Position numbers and translations under genes: made by a program
Source of the DNA: Lenzites betulinus
Lineage: Eukaryota > Basidiomycota > Agaricomycetes > Polyporales > Polyporaceae
NCBI GenBank assembly: GCA_022264855.1
Contig: JABYQU010000003.1
Location: forward strand, 372,001 to 436,000
DNA: 64,000 nucleotides
Direction: 5' to 3'
Notes under the pieces: generated by a model
Told to the model about the DNA's origin: nothing
Database searches by the model: none
What the model saw: the letters and a program-made list of their open reading frames with translations, nothing else
Shown: positions 29,694-42,276 of the stretch, in pieces
How the letters are laid out: the number at the start of each line of letters is the position of its first letter
How positions within the stretch are numbered: position 1 is the stretch's first letter

Positions 29694-32286
29694 TCACGCA
29701 GCGCCCCTTCCCCGCCGAGGTAGGCCCAGGGTACGCATGAAGGAGCGGAGGGACTTCTTCTTCTCAGGTGGATCCCTTCTCACCCGCTTGCTCGGTGGCT
29801 CCTCAACGGAGCTCATTTCTGACGGCGCCTCCCGGACAGACAACACAGGGTTCAGTGGCTCCGTGTGCTTCTGCGCCTCCGACTCGTCCTCGCCGCTCTC
29901 GTCTTCCCATCCCATCGCCATGTCAACGTCCAGTTGGTCGCCAACCCTATCGTCTTCCGGCCACTCCATCGACACCACCTTGTCGAGCAAGGCGCGGAAT
30001 GGCTCGTGCGTCTCCAGCTTGCGCGCGAGTGGCTCCCGAAGTGCTGGTGGGATCCGCTCCTCGATCGCCTCGTACCGGGCGGAGAGCCACGGCGACATCG
30101 TCCAGAAGACCTTGTTAAGCGGGTGCTTCTGGGGCAAGCCGTCTGCGTCGACGACATAGAACTCCGCAGCGCCGTACACCTTCAGCGCTGCGGGCGACTC
30201 GGAATCCGAGGAAGTGGACACGTGCCAGTACGGGATTCTGGAGTTATGCAGGATGCCCTTGCGCGCCGCCTCGCGCTTTGCCGGCTGGCAGCGGGGGAGC
30301 GTGTATGGGTACTGCGCATGTTCGTCCGGCTCGCTGCTGTCGTGAGGCTCCGGTCCGAAGTAGTCCGCGATGGTCTGGTGGACTTCAATACAGCTGTGGC
30401 GCAGGTAGCGCAGACAGCTGTAGTGGATGATATGGAAGAACGATTCAAGTTCGTCTTCCACCTGTGCCGGCAGGTAAGGGTTGTCGAGCGCATGTGCCGC
30501 CGCGAAAGCATGCGAAGTGCCCTATGGGTGACGATCAAGACGTTAAGGCAGTGCATACCAACATAAATAAACCAAAAACATACCATGCGTGTGGGCCTGC
30601 GACTGCGGCGATCGTGCAGCTCGCCAATGTATGGCATCGACTTGGCGAGCTCCCAATCCGTGAGTGTTCCCCTCCACTCGACCTTGTATGTGCCATTTTT
30701 GATTTTCGCAAGCTTTGGCAAGATCTGGATGCTCTTAAACCCGATGTCGCGGTGAAGAATCCGAGATCGTGTCGCATATGCATCGCGGTGGGCTATCATG
30801 AAGATGTTAAGAGGCGGCTTGCAGTTGAGCATAGTGTGAGTACGCACCATCTACGCAATCTTTGACCACGGATATCAACTGACGGCCGTTTGTGAAGCAC
30901 TCCAATGGCATGCATACATCCTCGACAACCAGGCGGTAGTGGCGCATTCTCCGCAAGGGTTGCCGCCGACCATAGTCCCCAGAGCCGTATGAAGCTGACG
31001 CTCCTTCCGAGTGCGATGTCACGACCGACCCTGCGCTACTTCCTCCACGCTTCATGTCGCCAGTTACCCCATCGTACGAGACGTACGACCTCGTGTACCC
31101 CGGCCGACTACCCCAGTGCCTCGGCGCCTGTGCTTCGTGGCCGACCTCTCCATGACATACCATTGTCGGTATGTTCCTCACTCCGACCTGACGAAGCTTT
31201 TTCAGGGTGTCTCCCTCCAGCATAACGCCTGCCTCCTCTGACTGAGGCAGCCAGGTATCCTTCAGGAACACGAACCGCGCCTCCTCGACATCCAAGGCAA
31301 CATAGCAGCGCGTAGCGCGTCCCATCGCCCCGGGCATAACGGAGCTTGGCTTCGCGACGAGGAATGTTCGCGACTTGCCGTTCTTGGTCGGAACCAGCAA
31401 CTTCCAGCGCGGCCAGTCCTCCTGAAGAGACTCGGCGAACATCCGGCGTGCATGTGCAAACACACGAGGGTTTCTCTTGTTGGCCTTCGGCAGCTGGACC
31501 ACGGCACCTTCATCCTCTGGGATGTCCGTTTCTTGAGCACCAGCGAGATCATTCATCAGCTGATACTCGGGTGACGTGCATCTCAGAGGTGTAGCGGTGG
31601 GGTCCACGCCTTGAGTCTCAGCGCTGAGGGAGGAGAAGGCCCAGAGGATGTCGCGGAGAGCGGTGGGGTCGGACTCGACGTAGTCGACCGCCTCGGTGTA
31701 AATGATGCCGGAGCGGTCCCATCGTGCGAGACGCACCGTAGGACCGTTGACGAGCAGCGTGTAGAGTGCCGTGCGTTGCTGACGCGCGAGTGCGTGCGCG
31801 ATGTAGCGGTCGGCGCGCTTCCTCGCCTTCGCAGACCAGTCTAGGTCGTCAAATGGATCCGCGGCCGGGCCCGCAACAGTGAACTCGATGAGGAGACGCT
31901 GCTTCTCCCAGTGTGGACGACCGTCAGCTGGGGTGTCGTCCGCCGGGTACAGAGCAGCGTCGATCTTCGCGGGGGCATCCTCGTTTGGGTCCCATCGACC
32001 TCGCCCTAGAGCAATTGTGAACCCGGGACACAAGTTGGGTTGATTCTTACGAGGTGAGTTCACGAGTGCAGCCTGTGATTGTACCTGTTACTTGATAGCC
32101 CTGTGATAGAGAATATTCACTCACAAAGTTGGCCGCGAGGTCATGCTCGTTGTTCAAGGCACCGAAGGGAGACATCTCCTCGTGGCTAAGGTGCGGCCTG
32201 CGTTCCGGCACGGCCACAGGCTGCTTCGCGCCCGGACGAGAGAAGAAGGTGAGCAGGAAACGGTTGAACGACATGGTCTCCGCCAT
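29694..32286 (-). CDS. FunK1-type fungal protein kinase-like protein
   Basis: Four exons, 32125-32286, 30848-32072, 30584-30792 and 29694-30521, encode 807 residues with every phase consistent. The N-terminal third (RKRADRYIAHALARQQRTALYTLLV, VRLARWDRSGIIYTEAV) is typical of FunK1 proteins. The kinase core has ILHRDIGFKSIQIL and LTDWELAK, where DWE replaces DFG as is common in FunK1. VEDELESFFHII is the next family signature. The usual Asn of the catalytic loop (HRDxxxxN) is Ser here, so activity is doubtful. The C-terminus is acidic then basic (SKRVRRDPPEKKK), possibly a nuclear signal. FunK1 kinases are expanded in mushroom-forming fungi and their substrates are unknown. Confidence 0.87.
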
Positions 32287-32944
32287 GATTACGATGTCTT
32301 GCTGAATTCCGACGTATGGGTAAAAGATTCTTCCTTCTTAGGCAACGGACGTCGCGGGTGGTCGACGGTAAAGCCAGTTTGGAACTACGGGGCGACTAAG
32401 ACCAGGCAACTGTCAGCTAAGAGGACACACAAGGTCGCGGAAGAATGGAATAACTAGAGGTGCTCTGTGGGAGAGGCGCGGGGGACGGGGAGTCGCAGGT
32501 GGGTTGGTGGGGGTACAGAAGTGAGTGAGTAATTCGAACATACGCGCTGTTTTGACCCTCCTCTGCCACCCGCACTCCGCGGCACTCGACTTCGCCATTG
32601 TGCAGTGTGACCAAAGCGCTCAATACGCCACCGCGTCTGTGACAAAGCGTGTCCAAGTGCCACTCCAAGTTCAACATAGACCGTAAGCGAATGTTCTCTC
32701 ATTGTATCCTGAGGCTGATAAAGACGCCCCTCAGTACCCCATTGTTTCAGTCATCGCTCGTTCACATGTACAAACGTGAAGCCTATGATAAGTCCATCAA
32801 AGCATCGTATATGTGATCATTGAACTGTCCATGATGATCGTATTCTACCCATAGTCGACGTTCCGTCTGCTCCAAATCCCATGCAGCTGCTGATCGTCGT
32901 CAGCGAAAACTCTCAAAGACCAGGGAAAGACGACAAAACACACA
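32287..32944. other. Intergenic, nothing recognised
   Basis: 658 bp between the 5' end of the FunK1 gene and the 3' end of the cerato-platanin gene, both on the minus strand. Short minus-strand frames have no support. Confidence 0.45.
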
Positions 32945-33364
32945 TCACATGCCACACTTGGACCTGTCGACCTGCGTTGCCGTGGCCTCAACGCGCCCCA
33001 AGGACGTCGCTTGGTTCCCGGTAAGAGTGTTCATTGCCCCGAGCGCAATGTTCCATCCGCTGTCCGTCTGGTCGACCGCAAGGACGTTGATACTCCTGCC
33101 TTCGTACGACAACTCCCAGCACGTCCCGCACTGCGCGCTGTTCCAGCCGCCGACCGCCGCCGCTCCACCGATGTTTGGGAAGTGCGGGAGTGAGCCGAAC
33201 GTCTCGAAACCATGGGCGAGCAGCCCGTGGGAGCCATCCGAGCATGCGACGCTGGCCAAGTTATTTGATGGCTGGTCGTACGCCTGGTCATACGAGACTG
33301 TCAGGCTGAGCACCAAGGGGGCAAGGAGCGCGAGTGCAGCGAGAGAGAGGGCCCTGAGCTCCAT
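32945..33364 (-). CDS. Cerato-platanin family secreted protein
   Basis: A single exon of 139 residues starting at MELRALSLAAL. Residues 1-20 are a clear signal peptide (ALSLAALALLAPLVLS). The mature protein has the family pattern LTVSYDQAYD, ACSDGSHGL, FPNIGGAAAVGGWNSAQCGTCW, INVLAVDQT and four Cys for two disulfides. Cerato-platanins are small secreted double-psi beta-barrel proteins related to expansins. They bind chitin oligomers, alter surfaces and can trigger plant defence; saprotrophs also carry several. An upstream ATG at 33400 would add 12 residues before the signal peptide and is less likely. The length and Cys spacing are normal. Confidence 0.93.
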   Translation of the reverse strand: MELRALSLAALALLAPLVLSLTVSYDQAYDQPSNNLASVACSDGSHGLLAHGFETFGSLPHFPNIGGAAAVGGWNSAQCGTCWELSYEGRSINVLAVDQTDSGWNIALGAMNTLTGNQATSLGRVEATATQVDRSKCGM

Positions 33365-34450
33365 GGTGGCCGTGAAAAAGCATCTGACAAGGGAGGGCAT
33401 GGTGCGGCGAGAAGATGTGAGTCGTGGGGAAAGGGAGCGAGGCTACTGGAGAACCGCGTAGGTCAGCCGCGTACCCCAATATGCAACGATCCGTGTAGGC
33501 GGGTTTGAAACACGTCGAGAAACGACCTGCGGAGAGTGTGCTCGATGGGTCTTACGCCGATTTCGGGTCCACCGTACAGTCCCTCTTCGTGCACGCTCTC
33601 CGTTGGCCTTCCTGAGACGACAAATCTCAACGCGCTAGCCACGAACATGCACAGGTGGTGGAGGCGCGGGCGTTGTCTTTCATGCACAGTACGCTGCTGA
33701 TTGGATTGGATTGGGAACACACAGTGATTAAGGCTGACATCCGCAATTCATAGGTACACTACACTCGAAGGTCGGACTGAGCCGATGGCCGTTCAGCGTG
33801 CTGCTTTGACACATTAGCCTAAGGCCATCCATTACAACGTTCAAAGCCTCTTCAACTGAAAACGTTACGTAGCAAATCTTGGCCAGTCACGATTTACATC
33901 TCCTCCGGCGGCGTAGACGTCATAGAGACTTCTGCTCAGGGATAGAACACCACTCGAGTCGCAAACGAGCTTTCCACAGAACCACTGTAGCGACTGCATC
34001 CGAACTGCATCCGGAAGAACCTATCGCACTGTCTGATGCTGAATTCATCATTGGTATTGTGACTTGAGCGCATGTTCTCACCATACGATGGTGAGTCCAG
34101 CGCTTAGGTACATATGGTCGATACCTTGCACACCCCTTCGGATACCAACCTTGCGCGAATGACTGCATCCGGACCCTTACCAAGTCACTGCGCAGCGACA
34201 TGATGAAGACATCACTGGTGGTCAGTGAGCGCATCTTCTCAAAGGGTGTCCAGCGCGCCAAGTACGTACGCTCGGTAACATGCGCATCCTTTTGACACCC
34301 GGACCGTTAGAAGGCTGGCGTAACGTCGTACTTACTCTTGACTTACTCCGCCCTCGCTTATGATGATGGCGCGGCTGGCGCATCATCACGGGCTTGTGCA
34401 GTGCACAACCCAGCTCAACAAGGCTCCGGTCCTACCGGTGGTTCTAACAC
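33365..34450. other. Intergenic, about 1.1 kb
   Basis: No gene can be supported. A minus-strand frame at 33920-34261 has no family. Short similar stretches near 34070-34110 and 34225-34262 (GCGCAT-TTCTCA and GTCCAGCGC) suggest an old small duplication. Confidence 0.35.
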
Positions 34451-34457
34451 TATAAAA
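34451..34457 (+). promoter_or_regulatory. TATA box of the SDR gene
   Basis: TATAAAA 57 bp upstream of the ATG at 34514. Confidence 0.5.
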
Positions 34458-34513
34458 GCTTCAAGTTGTGTGTGTAAGTGGCCGCACGTCCATTACACCT
34501 AATCGCCCTCGAC

Positions 34514-35809
34514 ATGTCTACGATCCTCCCGGTCCCCAAGCAGGAAACCACCGCCCCTGCTCCCGCAGTCGGCGTATTGAGGGCATTGCAAGACCAGTCC
34601 GGAACGCGTAGGTCACACCAACTATTACGATATGACAGTATAGAGGTCAATACGCATGTATTTTGATGTGCCCACAGCTTCGCCGACGCTTTTCACGCAC
34701 GATTTCGCACTGACGGACAGAGTGGCCCTCGTCACCGGGGGTAATGGCTCGCTCGGTCTCGAGACTGCCCTGGCTCTCGTCGAGGCGGGCGCGCGGGCGG
34801 TTTACTGTGTCGATATCGCGAAGACCCCTGGCGAAAATTGGGAGAAGGTGCGCGACTACGCGGCTCGCATGGAGGGGAAACTCGGAGAAGGCCGTCTTGA
34901 ATACATCCAGGCCGATGTTAGAAACCAGGTACGCACTCCGGGCGTACGAGTAGCTAACTGGATCTCTCATTGTTACACTTCTTTCTCGACACAGGAAGAA
35001 ATATGGAAGGTCGGGGAGACCATAGGAGATCGGGAAGGCCGCTTGGACGCCTGCTTTGCTATAGCAGGCATCGTGGGTGAGACGCCCATCGAAGGCTGCA
35101 TCCAACTTCGTGATGCACAGCTCCAGGCGGTGCGTCAGCCCTTCAGGGTAATCTCAACATACTTTTAAACCTGTTCCATTCCAGGTGCTCGATGTCAACC
35201 TCAAAGGCGCGCTTTTCACCGCTCAGGCTGGGGGGCAACAGATGCAACGCTTCAAAACCGGGGGGAGTATTGTTCTCTTTGCCAGCGTCGCGGGGCATCT
35301 CTCTCAGCTTCCTGTAAGTTCTCATATTGCGGCATGTTCCGTATATCCTCATCACATGAACTGATCGTCAACATTGTACAGACCGTAAGCATCCCATCCT
35401 ATGAGATGTCAAAGGCCGGCGTGCACCAATTGGGCCGGACTCTTGCATGCGAACTCGCTTCGGGCGGTATCCGCGTCAATACCGTAAGCCCCACGTATAT
35501 CAACACGCCGTACGTCCACCTCTGCACTACAGCCCCCATGTTACCACATATTGTCATCGTGCTAATTGCTCTTATCGACTGCAGGATGGTAAGCGGGATA
35601 GAGAAAGAAGACTTGGCGAAGACGAACCCGATGAAACGCATCGGGGAACCGCACGAGCTGCGCGGCGCCGTTGTGTGGCTCGCGAGCGATGCGAGCTCCT
35701 TCTGTACGGGTAGCGAGTGCGTCTCCTCATACTTCACATATCTGGCCGTGTAAACTGACTACCGCGCACGCGCAGCGTGCTGATCTCCGGTGGACAGAAT
35801 GCGTGGTAG
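34514..35809 (+). CDS. Short-chain dehydrogenase/reductase
   Basis: Seven exons (34514-34607, 34678-34928, 34995-35129, 35185-35313, 35382-35509, 35585-35716, 35776-35809) encode 300 residues. VALVTGGNGSLGLETALAL is the Rossmann TGxxxGxG cofactor site, and VYCVDIAK follows beta-2. The equivalent of NAG is FAIAGIVG. SIVLFASVAGH and SYEMSKAG give the catalytic Ser and YxxxK. RVNTVSPTYINTP, PMKRIGEPHELRGAVVWLAS and the end TGSDVLISGGQNAW are classical-SDR signatures. Overall it resembles sorbose or mannitol-type reductases of fungi, which use NADPH; the substrate is not shown by the sequence. The N-terminal 35 residues are a Pro-rich extension. Confidence 0.88.
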
Positions 35810-36241
35810 ATCACACTGTACGAGTTACTCAGGAATGTATTTCACCCAGCTCATCTGGGAGTCACCCAAAGACAGGTCGATGAGATCAGCACTCGTCCGT
35901 CTTAAGTCCATAGAACACGGACACATGCGCGTCGGCCCTTTGAGCCAATGTTTCGATATGGTGTTTCAACCATCCTCATACACCGCACCACGGCTTCCCG
36001 CCCGGACAATGGCCATGATACCAAGATGTGCAGGCGCACGCATTCATGTTTGGCTTGTGAGGGGACTATCCTTGGCATCGTCTTCTGCGGCACTCCCAGC
36101 GCCACAATCGTGAATGTCATGTTTCAGATATCAGTAATGTACACAGTTCGTGAATCTTCGTGAATAATGCATGAAGTCAACTTGAAATCGTCGTCAAGTC
36201 CGATGCTGTTCTCCCATGGTATGCATATGCTTCGTATCTCA
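35810..36241. other. Intergenic between convergent genes
   Basis: 432 bp between the SDR stop and the ATPase stop. It should hold both terminators. Nothing else is seen. Confidence 0.45.
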
Positions 36242-39200
36242 TCAGTGCCTGGAACGCATACTCATCGTCCGCATCGTCGGGACTGCACGAATGAGCAATC
36301 AGCATCTTACAGGCCCAAGGCAGAGATCGACTTACACATCATGAGCCCCTTGATATCCTTGACCCGCCCCTGCTCGACGCTCTTGCGCAGCAACAGCACA
36401 CGCACGCTCGCCCATGCGAGGAGCAGCACGCCGAACGCGACGGGAATGAGCCAGTACAGCGGCGAGAGGTGCACGGATCCCCCGAAGACGACGTGCAGCG
36501 GCGGCGTGTAGATGATGAACATGCCGAGGCACGCGCCTGCCACGATTCCCGCGAAGTTGTAGTAGTTGCCGACGATGGAACGGCCGAAGGGGAAGCGGAA
36601 CTTCGCCTTGACCGCGAAGACCTGTTGGGGGAGAACGTGAGCTAAGGCGATTGACGGTATGGATTTGAAGGATGTACTGACGTTGAAACATTGGATGATG
36701 AAGATGGAGAGGTATACTATAGCTCAACGTCAGCATACCGCTCGTCTGATCAATTGCCGATCACCTACCAATAGACTGGGCTTGAGCAAGAGCATCTACC
36801 TGCTTGGTGGCAGAAAGGGTCTCCCCGCGGCTGTTGACGAAATCGGGCGATGACTTCTCGAAGTACGCTAGTTGGGTGTTAGGACGAACTTTTGGATGAT
36901 TTACTCAAAGTGAAAGCTTACTGATCGAAGGTGAGGCGGTGAGTGCCTTCTGCGCGGTGCGCAGGTCTCCGGGAGTGAAGCCGTTCTTGAAAAACACCAC
37001 AAAGTATGCCACGAGACTACCAATAAGAACGTCAGCAAGCATACACCCATATGAGGCCGCAGACCACGTACGCGCCAATCGTCTCAATCATCCCCGCCTC
37101 CAAATACGCATAGCTGAGCAGCTTGGAGTCTACCAACGTCTCGTCCTCAGATCTCTCCAGGGCGTCTTCCCAGAAATGGCGTGTAAACGGCGCCTTGACG
37201 CGCATCATATACTGGGCGAAGCGACTCGGGCGGATAATCTCGTTTGTCTCGGGGTCGCGGCGTAGAGTCTTTGTGCGGCGCAACGCACGCTTTTTGAGTG
37301 CCGTGATAGAGTTGTCGTTGACTATAGACGTCAGAATCAGTGGCGTGCTCGTGAGATATGTATTATGGAGAGCACGCACCTGGCTTGCGGGGCGCCATAC
37401 GCATCAGGCCGTCCTGTGTTTCAGGCTTGTCCCAGGCAAACGATAGCTATGTGGAGTATGATTAGACGATACGCGCTAAGGAAAGTTTGCTTATAATACG
37501 TACTGCAACAAATAGCTCGAAGCCGAGGTCTACACATGGTGTCAACTTCCATGTAACAAACCAGATAGCATGGGCCACTCACCAATAACGAGGATGAGAA
37601 TAGCAGACAACGGCAGAGGGATGGGGACCACGACATCTGGAGGTCGTCTTTCAGTAGATGTGCCGTATGTTGCTGGCAAACGACGACAACTCACAAAGAA
37701 GTTGCGGGATGACCTCGGGAGTACTGTGCGAAATGGTGTACCTATCATACTGCCTTAGTCAAGGTACCCAGATATCCAAGTTTCTGTGCTCACTGAATGG
37801 AGCGCTTCAGGTTGACGAAGATCTGGCGACCCTCAGCGACACCCTCTATTGAAGGTGTCAATCGAGTGGACTTATAAACTGAGAGAAATATGGATACTCA
37901 CTGACGGTAGAGGCGAAGTTGTCATCTACAGAATGCTGTGTCAAGTGGGAGCGAATGATGCCCACGCGCAGAATCACGTACCGAGTAGAATCATGTTGGC
38001 CGCCTCCTTCGACACGTCCGAGCCAGAGATGTTCATTGCAATACCGAGGTCGGCCTGCGGAACGACAGGAAAATAAGTGTCGGTACACATAGCATTCGCT
38101 GACAAGCTGACCTTCTTCAATGCGGGAGAATCGTTGACCCCGTCTCCAGTACTAGTCGAGCATTAGCATGTGCGTATATGCGCCCTCCAATATGAGCACT
38201 CACACCCCGACGATATGTCCAAGCGCCTGCGCACGTTTTACTAGTAGCCTCGTGAGCGAAGGAAGTATAACGGAGGCAATAAACAAACTAACCGATCTCT
38301 AGCTTGTGCTGCGGCGAGGTCCGCGCAAAGACGATCTCGTTCTTCGCGAAGACTGAACACAGACTCGTTAGCTCATGCAGAGATACATAATTGCAACACG
38401 TACTCTGGTCCCACTGCCAACCCTGCAAACTGTCGATATCATCTCCATGAATGACGACCGCGTCGACCTCATCCTCGTATATCTCCTCGACCGGCCTGCC
38501 CGTCTTCTTGCTCAGCGTCTCCTTCGTCTCTCCAAGAATGAGGTTGATCTTGCGCGCGATCGCCTCCGCCGTCTTCGGGTGGTCGCCGGTGACCATCATG
38601 ACCTTGATTCCCGCAAGGCGGAGAGTGCCGATAGCCTCGCGCACGCCGTGCTTGGGCGGGTCCTCGAGCGAGATAAGGCCGCAGAAGCAGTATTCGGAGC
38701 TGGGGTACTGCGTGTCCGTCTTGGAGAACTCGAAGTTGGGGTCGTAGATGTCGCCGGGAAGCAGCTTCTGAGCGCAGGCGATGACGCGGTGTCCGCGCGA
38801 CGCCATGTACTGCCAGAACGTCAGCACGATGTGAGAGTGCGGAAGAAGCGGGACGCACGTCATATGCCTCGTCGTACTTCTCCTTAAAATCGTCGGTGAT
38901 GGGGAGCTCTTCGCCGTCCTTCAGGTACGTAGAACACTTCGCGAGCACACGTTCTGGAGCGCCCTTGATGTACGCAGTAAGGACGCCCTCCTTGTGTGCC
39001 TTCTCCGACTACAACAAGGCACACGTCAGTCGTGCACAATGAATACATAACACACGGGACGTACGATGACCAGCGCCCACTTGTTCGACGAGTTGAACGG
39101 GATCTCGAACACCCGCGGATGCTGCTTCTGGTACTCATCGTAGTCTGGGATATGTTTCCCAGCGAAGCGGATGAGGCCAGTCTCCGTTGCGTCGCCGAGA

Positions 39201-41331
39201 ATCTTGCGCTGGTCGAATGGCAAGTCCGAGCGGTCGAACTTGACATGAGAGTTGAGCGCCGCGACGTCGACCATTTCGCGCATTCCTGGCGCCCCGATAT
39301 TGAAGGCCTCTGTAGTCTCGGTGTCGTTGTTTGACTGCATGACAATACCTAGTTGAGATTTGTGTGGGGTTCAAATCAAGCATAATTCGTACCTGGAAGG
39401 CAGTAAACATCCGCAGTCCGCTCCAGAGGTTCGTGACCTAAACGACGTAAGCTTACATCTTGAAAAATACTATTTACTACTCACAGTCATCTGATTCCTG
39501 GTGAGAGTCCCTGTCTTGTCGGTGGCGAGCAATGTGAGCTAAATGGGAGAAAGTGAACACGGTGCGCTTCATTCTCTGGAGATCACCGTACCGAACCTAT
39601 GGCGACGGGGAAGTGTTTAGTTGAGGAATATTAACAAGGATCAAACTTAATACACACCAAGAGTCTCCACACCTTGGAGGTCTTTCACCAAAACATTCTG
39701 TGCAGCCATACGCTTCGCGGCGATGGATAAGCTATTAAAGTACATCAGCTTCTCGTCGAGTAATCCGCGCCCTATGTACTCACAGGAGAGTGACGACAGA
39801 GGGGAGACCCTCGGGGACGAAGGCGACCAGGATCGAGACAGCGAATGTAACAGTCTGCTCGCCCTTGCCCTTGTATGCGGTCGTGATTCCCACCACGAAG
39901 AATACGACAGCGAAGACGATCGCGATGGCCGAGACCATCATAACGAACCGGCCACTACGTGGGTTCATAGCACGTCAGTTCGCTGTTCCCGTTTTTCAAG
40001 GTCAAAGTGCGCGGACTAACATCTCGGAGGCCAGAGGGCTCTTCTTGCCGCTCTCCGTGCCGGTGAGCGCTGCAATCTGGCCGATGAGGGTGTGGTCTCC
40101 GGTCCGCACGACGACTGCACCGCATGAGTAACAGGGCCCGCACAGAAGGGCATCAACGAAGTGGACTGACCTCCCCATCCTTCGCCATTGACTACTAGGG
40201 TCGAGTTGAAGAGCTAGCATGGGGAAGGTAAATGGATGACCTTGACAATGGCCGTGCGAAACTCACAAGGTTAACCGCCTCCACTGGACGAGCCGGTGCG
40301 CCCTCAGGACGGGCGAACCGTTCTTGAGCCTCCGACTCTCCGGTCAAGCTACTGTTGTCAACTTTGAGGTCCGACGCAGAGAATACGATGAGATCTGCAG
40401 GCGTCTTGTCGCCAGAGCGCTACACGCCACGCGATCAGCGGCCTGACGTTACACCCTGGATTGAAGGGGACCTACAACGAGCACAATGTCGCCCTTAACG
40501 AGGTCGGCAGCGGGAATGGTAGCGAGCGCTCCATCTCGCACGACCCGACACGACGGCGGGATCATGGCGAGGAATGACGCGAGAATGGCCTCTGACTTTT
40601 GGAGCTGATAGAACTCGATGAGCGCGTTCAGGAAGGCGACGCCAATGAGAATGCCTCCGAGGTATGTATTCGCGAAGTTGTCCTTGCCACATAGGCGTCA
40701 GACACGGATAAGGCGAAGCTTAGAGTCCCATGACTCACCTTGAAATCGACACCGAGCAGGATGTACTCCAGTATGCCCGCGATGATCAGCAAAATGTTAA
40801 ACATGGTCACGAGACAGTCCCAATACTGAACGCGCGGGAATGAGCACGATTTTCCCCAGGAGAAGGACGCTACTTCCGTACCTTCCGCAGCGCCGACTTC
40901 TTCTTGGGTGGCGTCAGAATGTTCTGCCCGTCGCGGGCAAGCCTGGCCTTGGCCTCATCCGCGGAAAGGCCGGTTGACTGCGTGGGGTCCTTGTGGTCAA
41001 ACGACGTGTCTAGCTCTGCCTCGAGCGCGTCGAACGATAGCCCGTGCTCGTGAATGTCGACGCCCTCCATTTTGGTGTCTCCGTCTTTGTGACCCTGCGC
41101 CTTCTCCTCCTCGAGGTCCTGGTAGCCCGCCTCGGCGAGCTCCTTGTCCTCCTTGGTCATCTCGCGCTTCATCTCGACGCCGCGCGGGCGCATCCCGTGT
41201 GGCGCCTTTTCCTGCCCGTCGTCGTGCACATAGCGGTCGGGGAATGCCACAGCGCGAGTGGCAGCGGCCGCCTCCTCGTCGTGGGTGGATTGGACGGGCT
41301 TCTCAGTGATCCCATGAGGGTCTGCGTCCAT
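36242..41331 (-). CDS. P-type ATPase, Na+/K+-ATPase alpha-like (class IIC)
   Basis: About 30 exons on the minus strand encode a cation pump of a little over 1,100 residues. The N-terminal cytoplasmic part has [20 protein letters not shown] and [20 protein letters not shown], as in fungal class IIC pumps. Then come LTGESEAQE (actuator, near 40340), [12 protein letters not shown] (TM4, near 39810), the phosphorylation site [12 protein letters not shown] (near 39520), [20 protein letters not shown], and the hinge [15 protein letters not shown] (near 38140). Six C-terminal helices follow, ending in [20 protein letters not shown]. It should couple ATP hydrolysis to Na+/K+ or related ion transport at a membrane; the ions are inferred. 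The last intron (GTAAGT to GTGCAG, 36283-36335) leads to a short exon ending at 36242; without splicing the frame stops at 36307. One exon is only 5 nt. Confidence 0.88.
39592..39596 (-). other. 5-nt microexon of the P-type ATPase gene
   Basis: GTTCG lies between an acceptor (CCATAG) and a donor (GTACGG). The exon before ends in phase 1 after VETL plus G, and the exon after starts with [10 protein letters not shown]. Including these five bases gives [16 protein letters not shown] with the frame kept; skipping them breaks it. Confidence 0.65.
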
Positions 41332-41989
41332 GGTGAGAAGACGAAGCAGCGAGCGAGGTGGGAAAGGGAGAAGGGGCCTCGGGAGGCGAGTGGCGAATTG
41401 CGCGCGACTTTATGGTGCTCGGGAGTGGGGTGGCCCTTCCGTCACGCCCGCTCGCTTAAGGCGACGAGTGGCACACAGATTGGCCGTCGGGATGCGCTCG
41501 CTGAGACCCGCAGCGGATGAAATTTGCTATCGGCAATTGAACGCGAAGAACAGCACATGGGTCGCATGATTGGCCCGGGGACACGACGTGGGGACGGGGC
41601 GCGGGCGCAGGAGCGAACGGCCAAAAACCCGCAGAGGCAGAGTGCCTTCCCCGCCGGGTTTCGCCCACCCAGCTCGCGCGTTACGGGGCCGGCACGTGAC
41701 TCAACTGCCAGCGGTAATCTCCATCGCCCGTGTCCAGAAGATGGCGAGGAACGGGGCCTCTGCCCAGGGTGCGCTTCTCCCCCCGCCTTGAGGCTGCTAT
41801 CGGACGCTGCGACGGTATTTCTGGCAGATGGATTCCGCACTTTTGAACCTTCCGGAGAGTGCGGCCGATCAGACAAGGCCACGATCCAGGGCACACGCTC
41901 TCTTCCGCCGTTGCTGGGAGCGAGCTTGCTCGCATGAATGGTGCCAAGCGCAGTGGCAACGGCGTCGATGGCCTAGAAGATGTCGAGGA
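41332..41989. other. Upstream region of the ATPase gene
   Basis: About 660 bp of GC-rich DNA, with overlapping frames on both strands but no recognisable protein. It should hold the ATPase promoter. Confidence 0.4.
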
Positions 41990-42235
41990 GAAGCCCCAGC
42001 GTGTGCAGATTGTGCTCTTCGCCTAGCATACGAGGAGTGGCGTCTAGTAGCCCGACTGTCATGTCCGCAGGGGTTATTTCCGCCTCAGTAAGGCGGTCGG
42101 GACATACAGAGTCCGTTCCAGGTGTGGATGGATCGACCTCCTGGCATGTAACTGTAAGCTTCCCATGTCGGCGATAGACCAAGAGGTGCAACCTGATAGC
42201 TGTTTTGGTAGTCTTCAACGCGCATTCGCCCGCAG
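41990..42235 (+). repeat. Diverged direct duplication, copy 1
   Basis: Matches 42277-42540 in the same order: CCCAGCGTGTGC, CATGTCCGCAG, a CGCCTCAG block, CATGTCGGCGATAGACC and a TGCTGTT-TGGTAG block. Identity is clearly above chance but moderate. Confidence 0.6.
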
Positions 42236-42276
42236 TTCCCCTTCTGTACAGGCTTTAATGCGCGCATGAACTGAGG

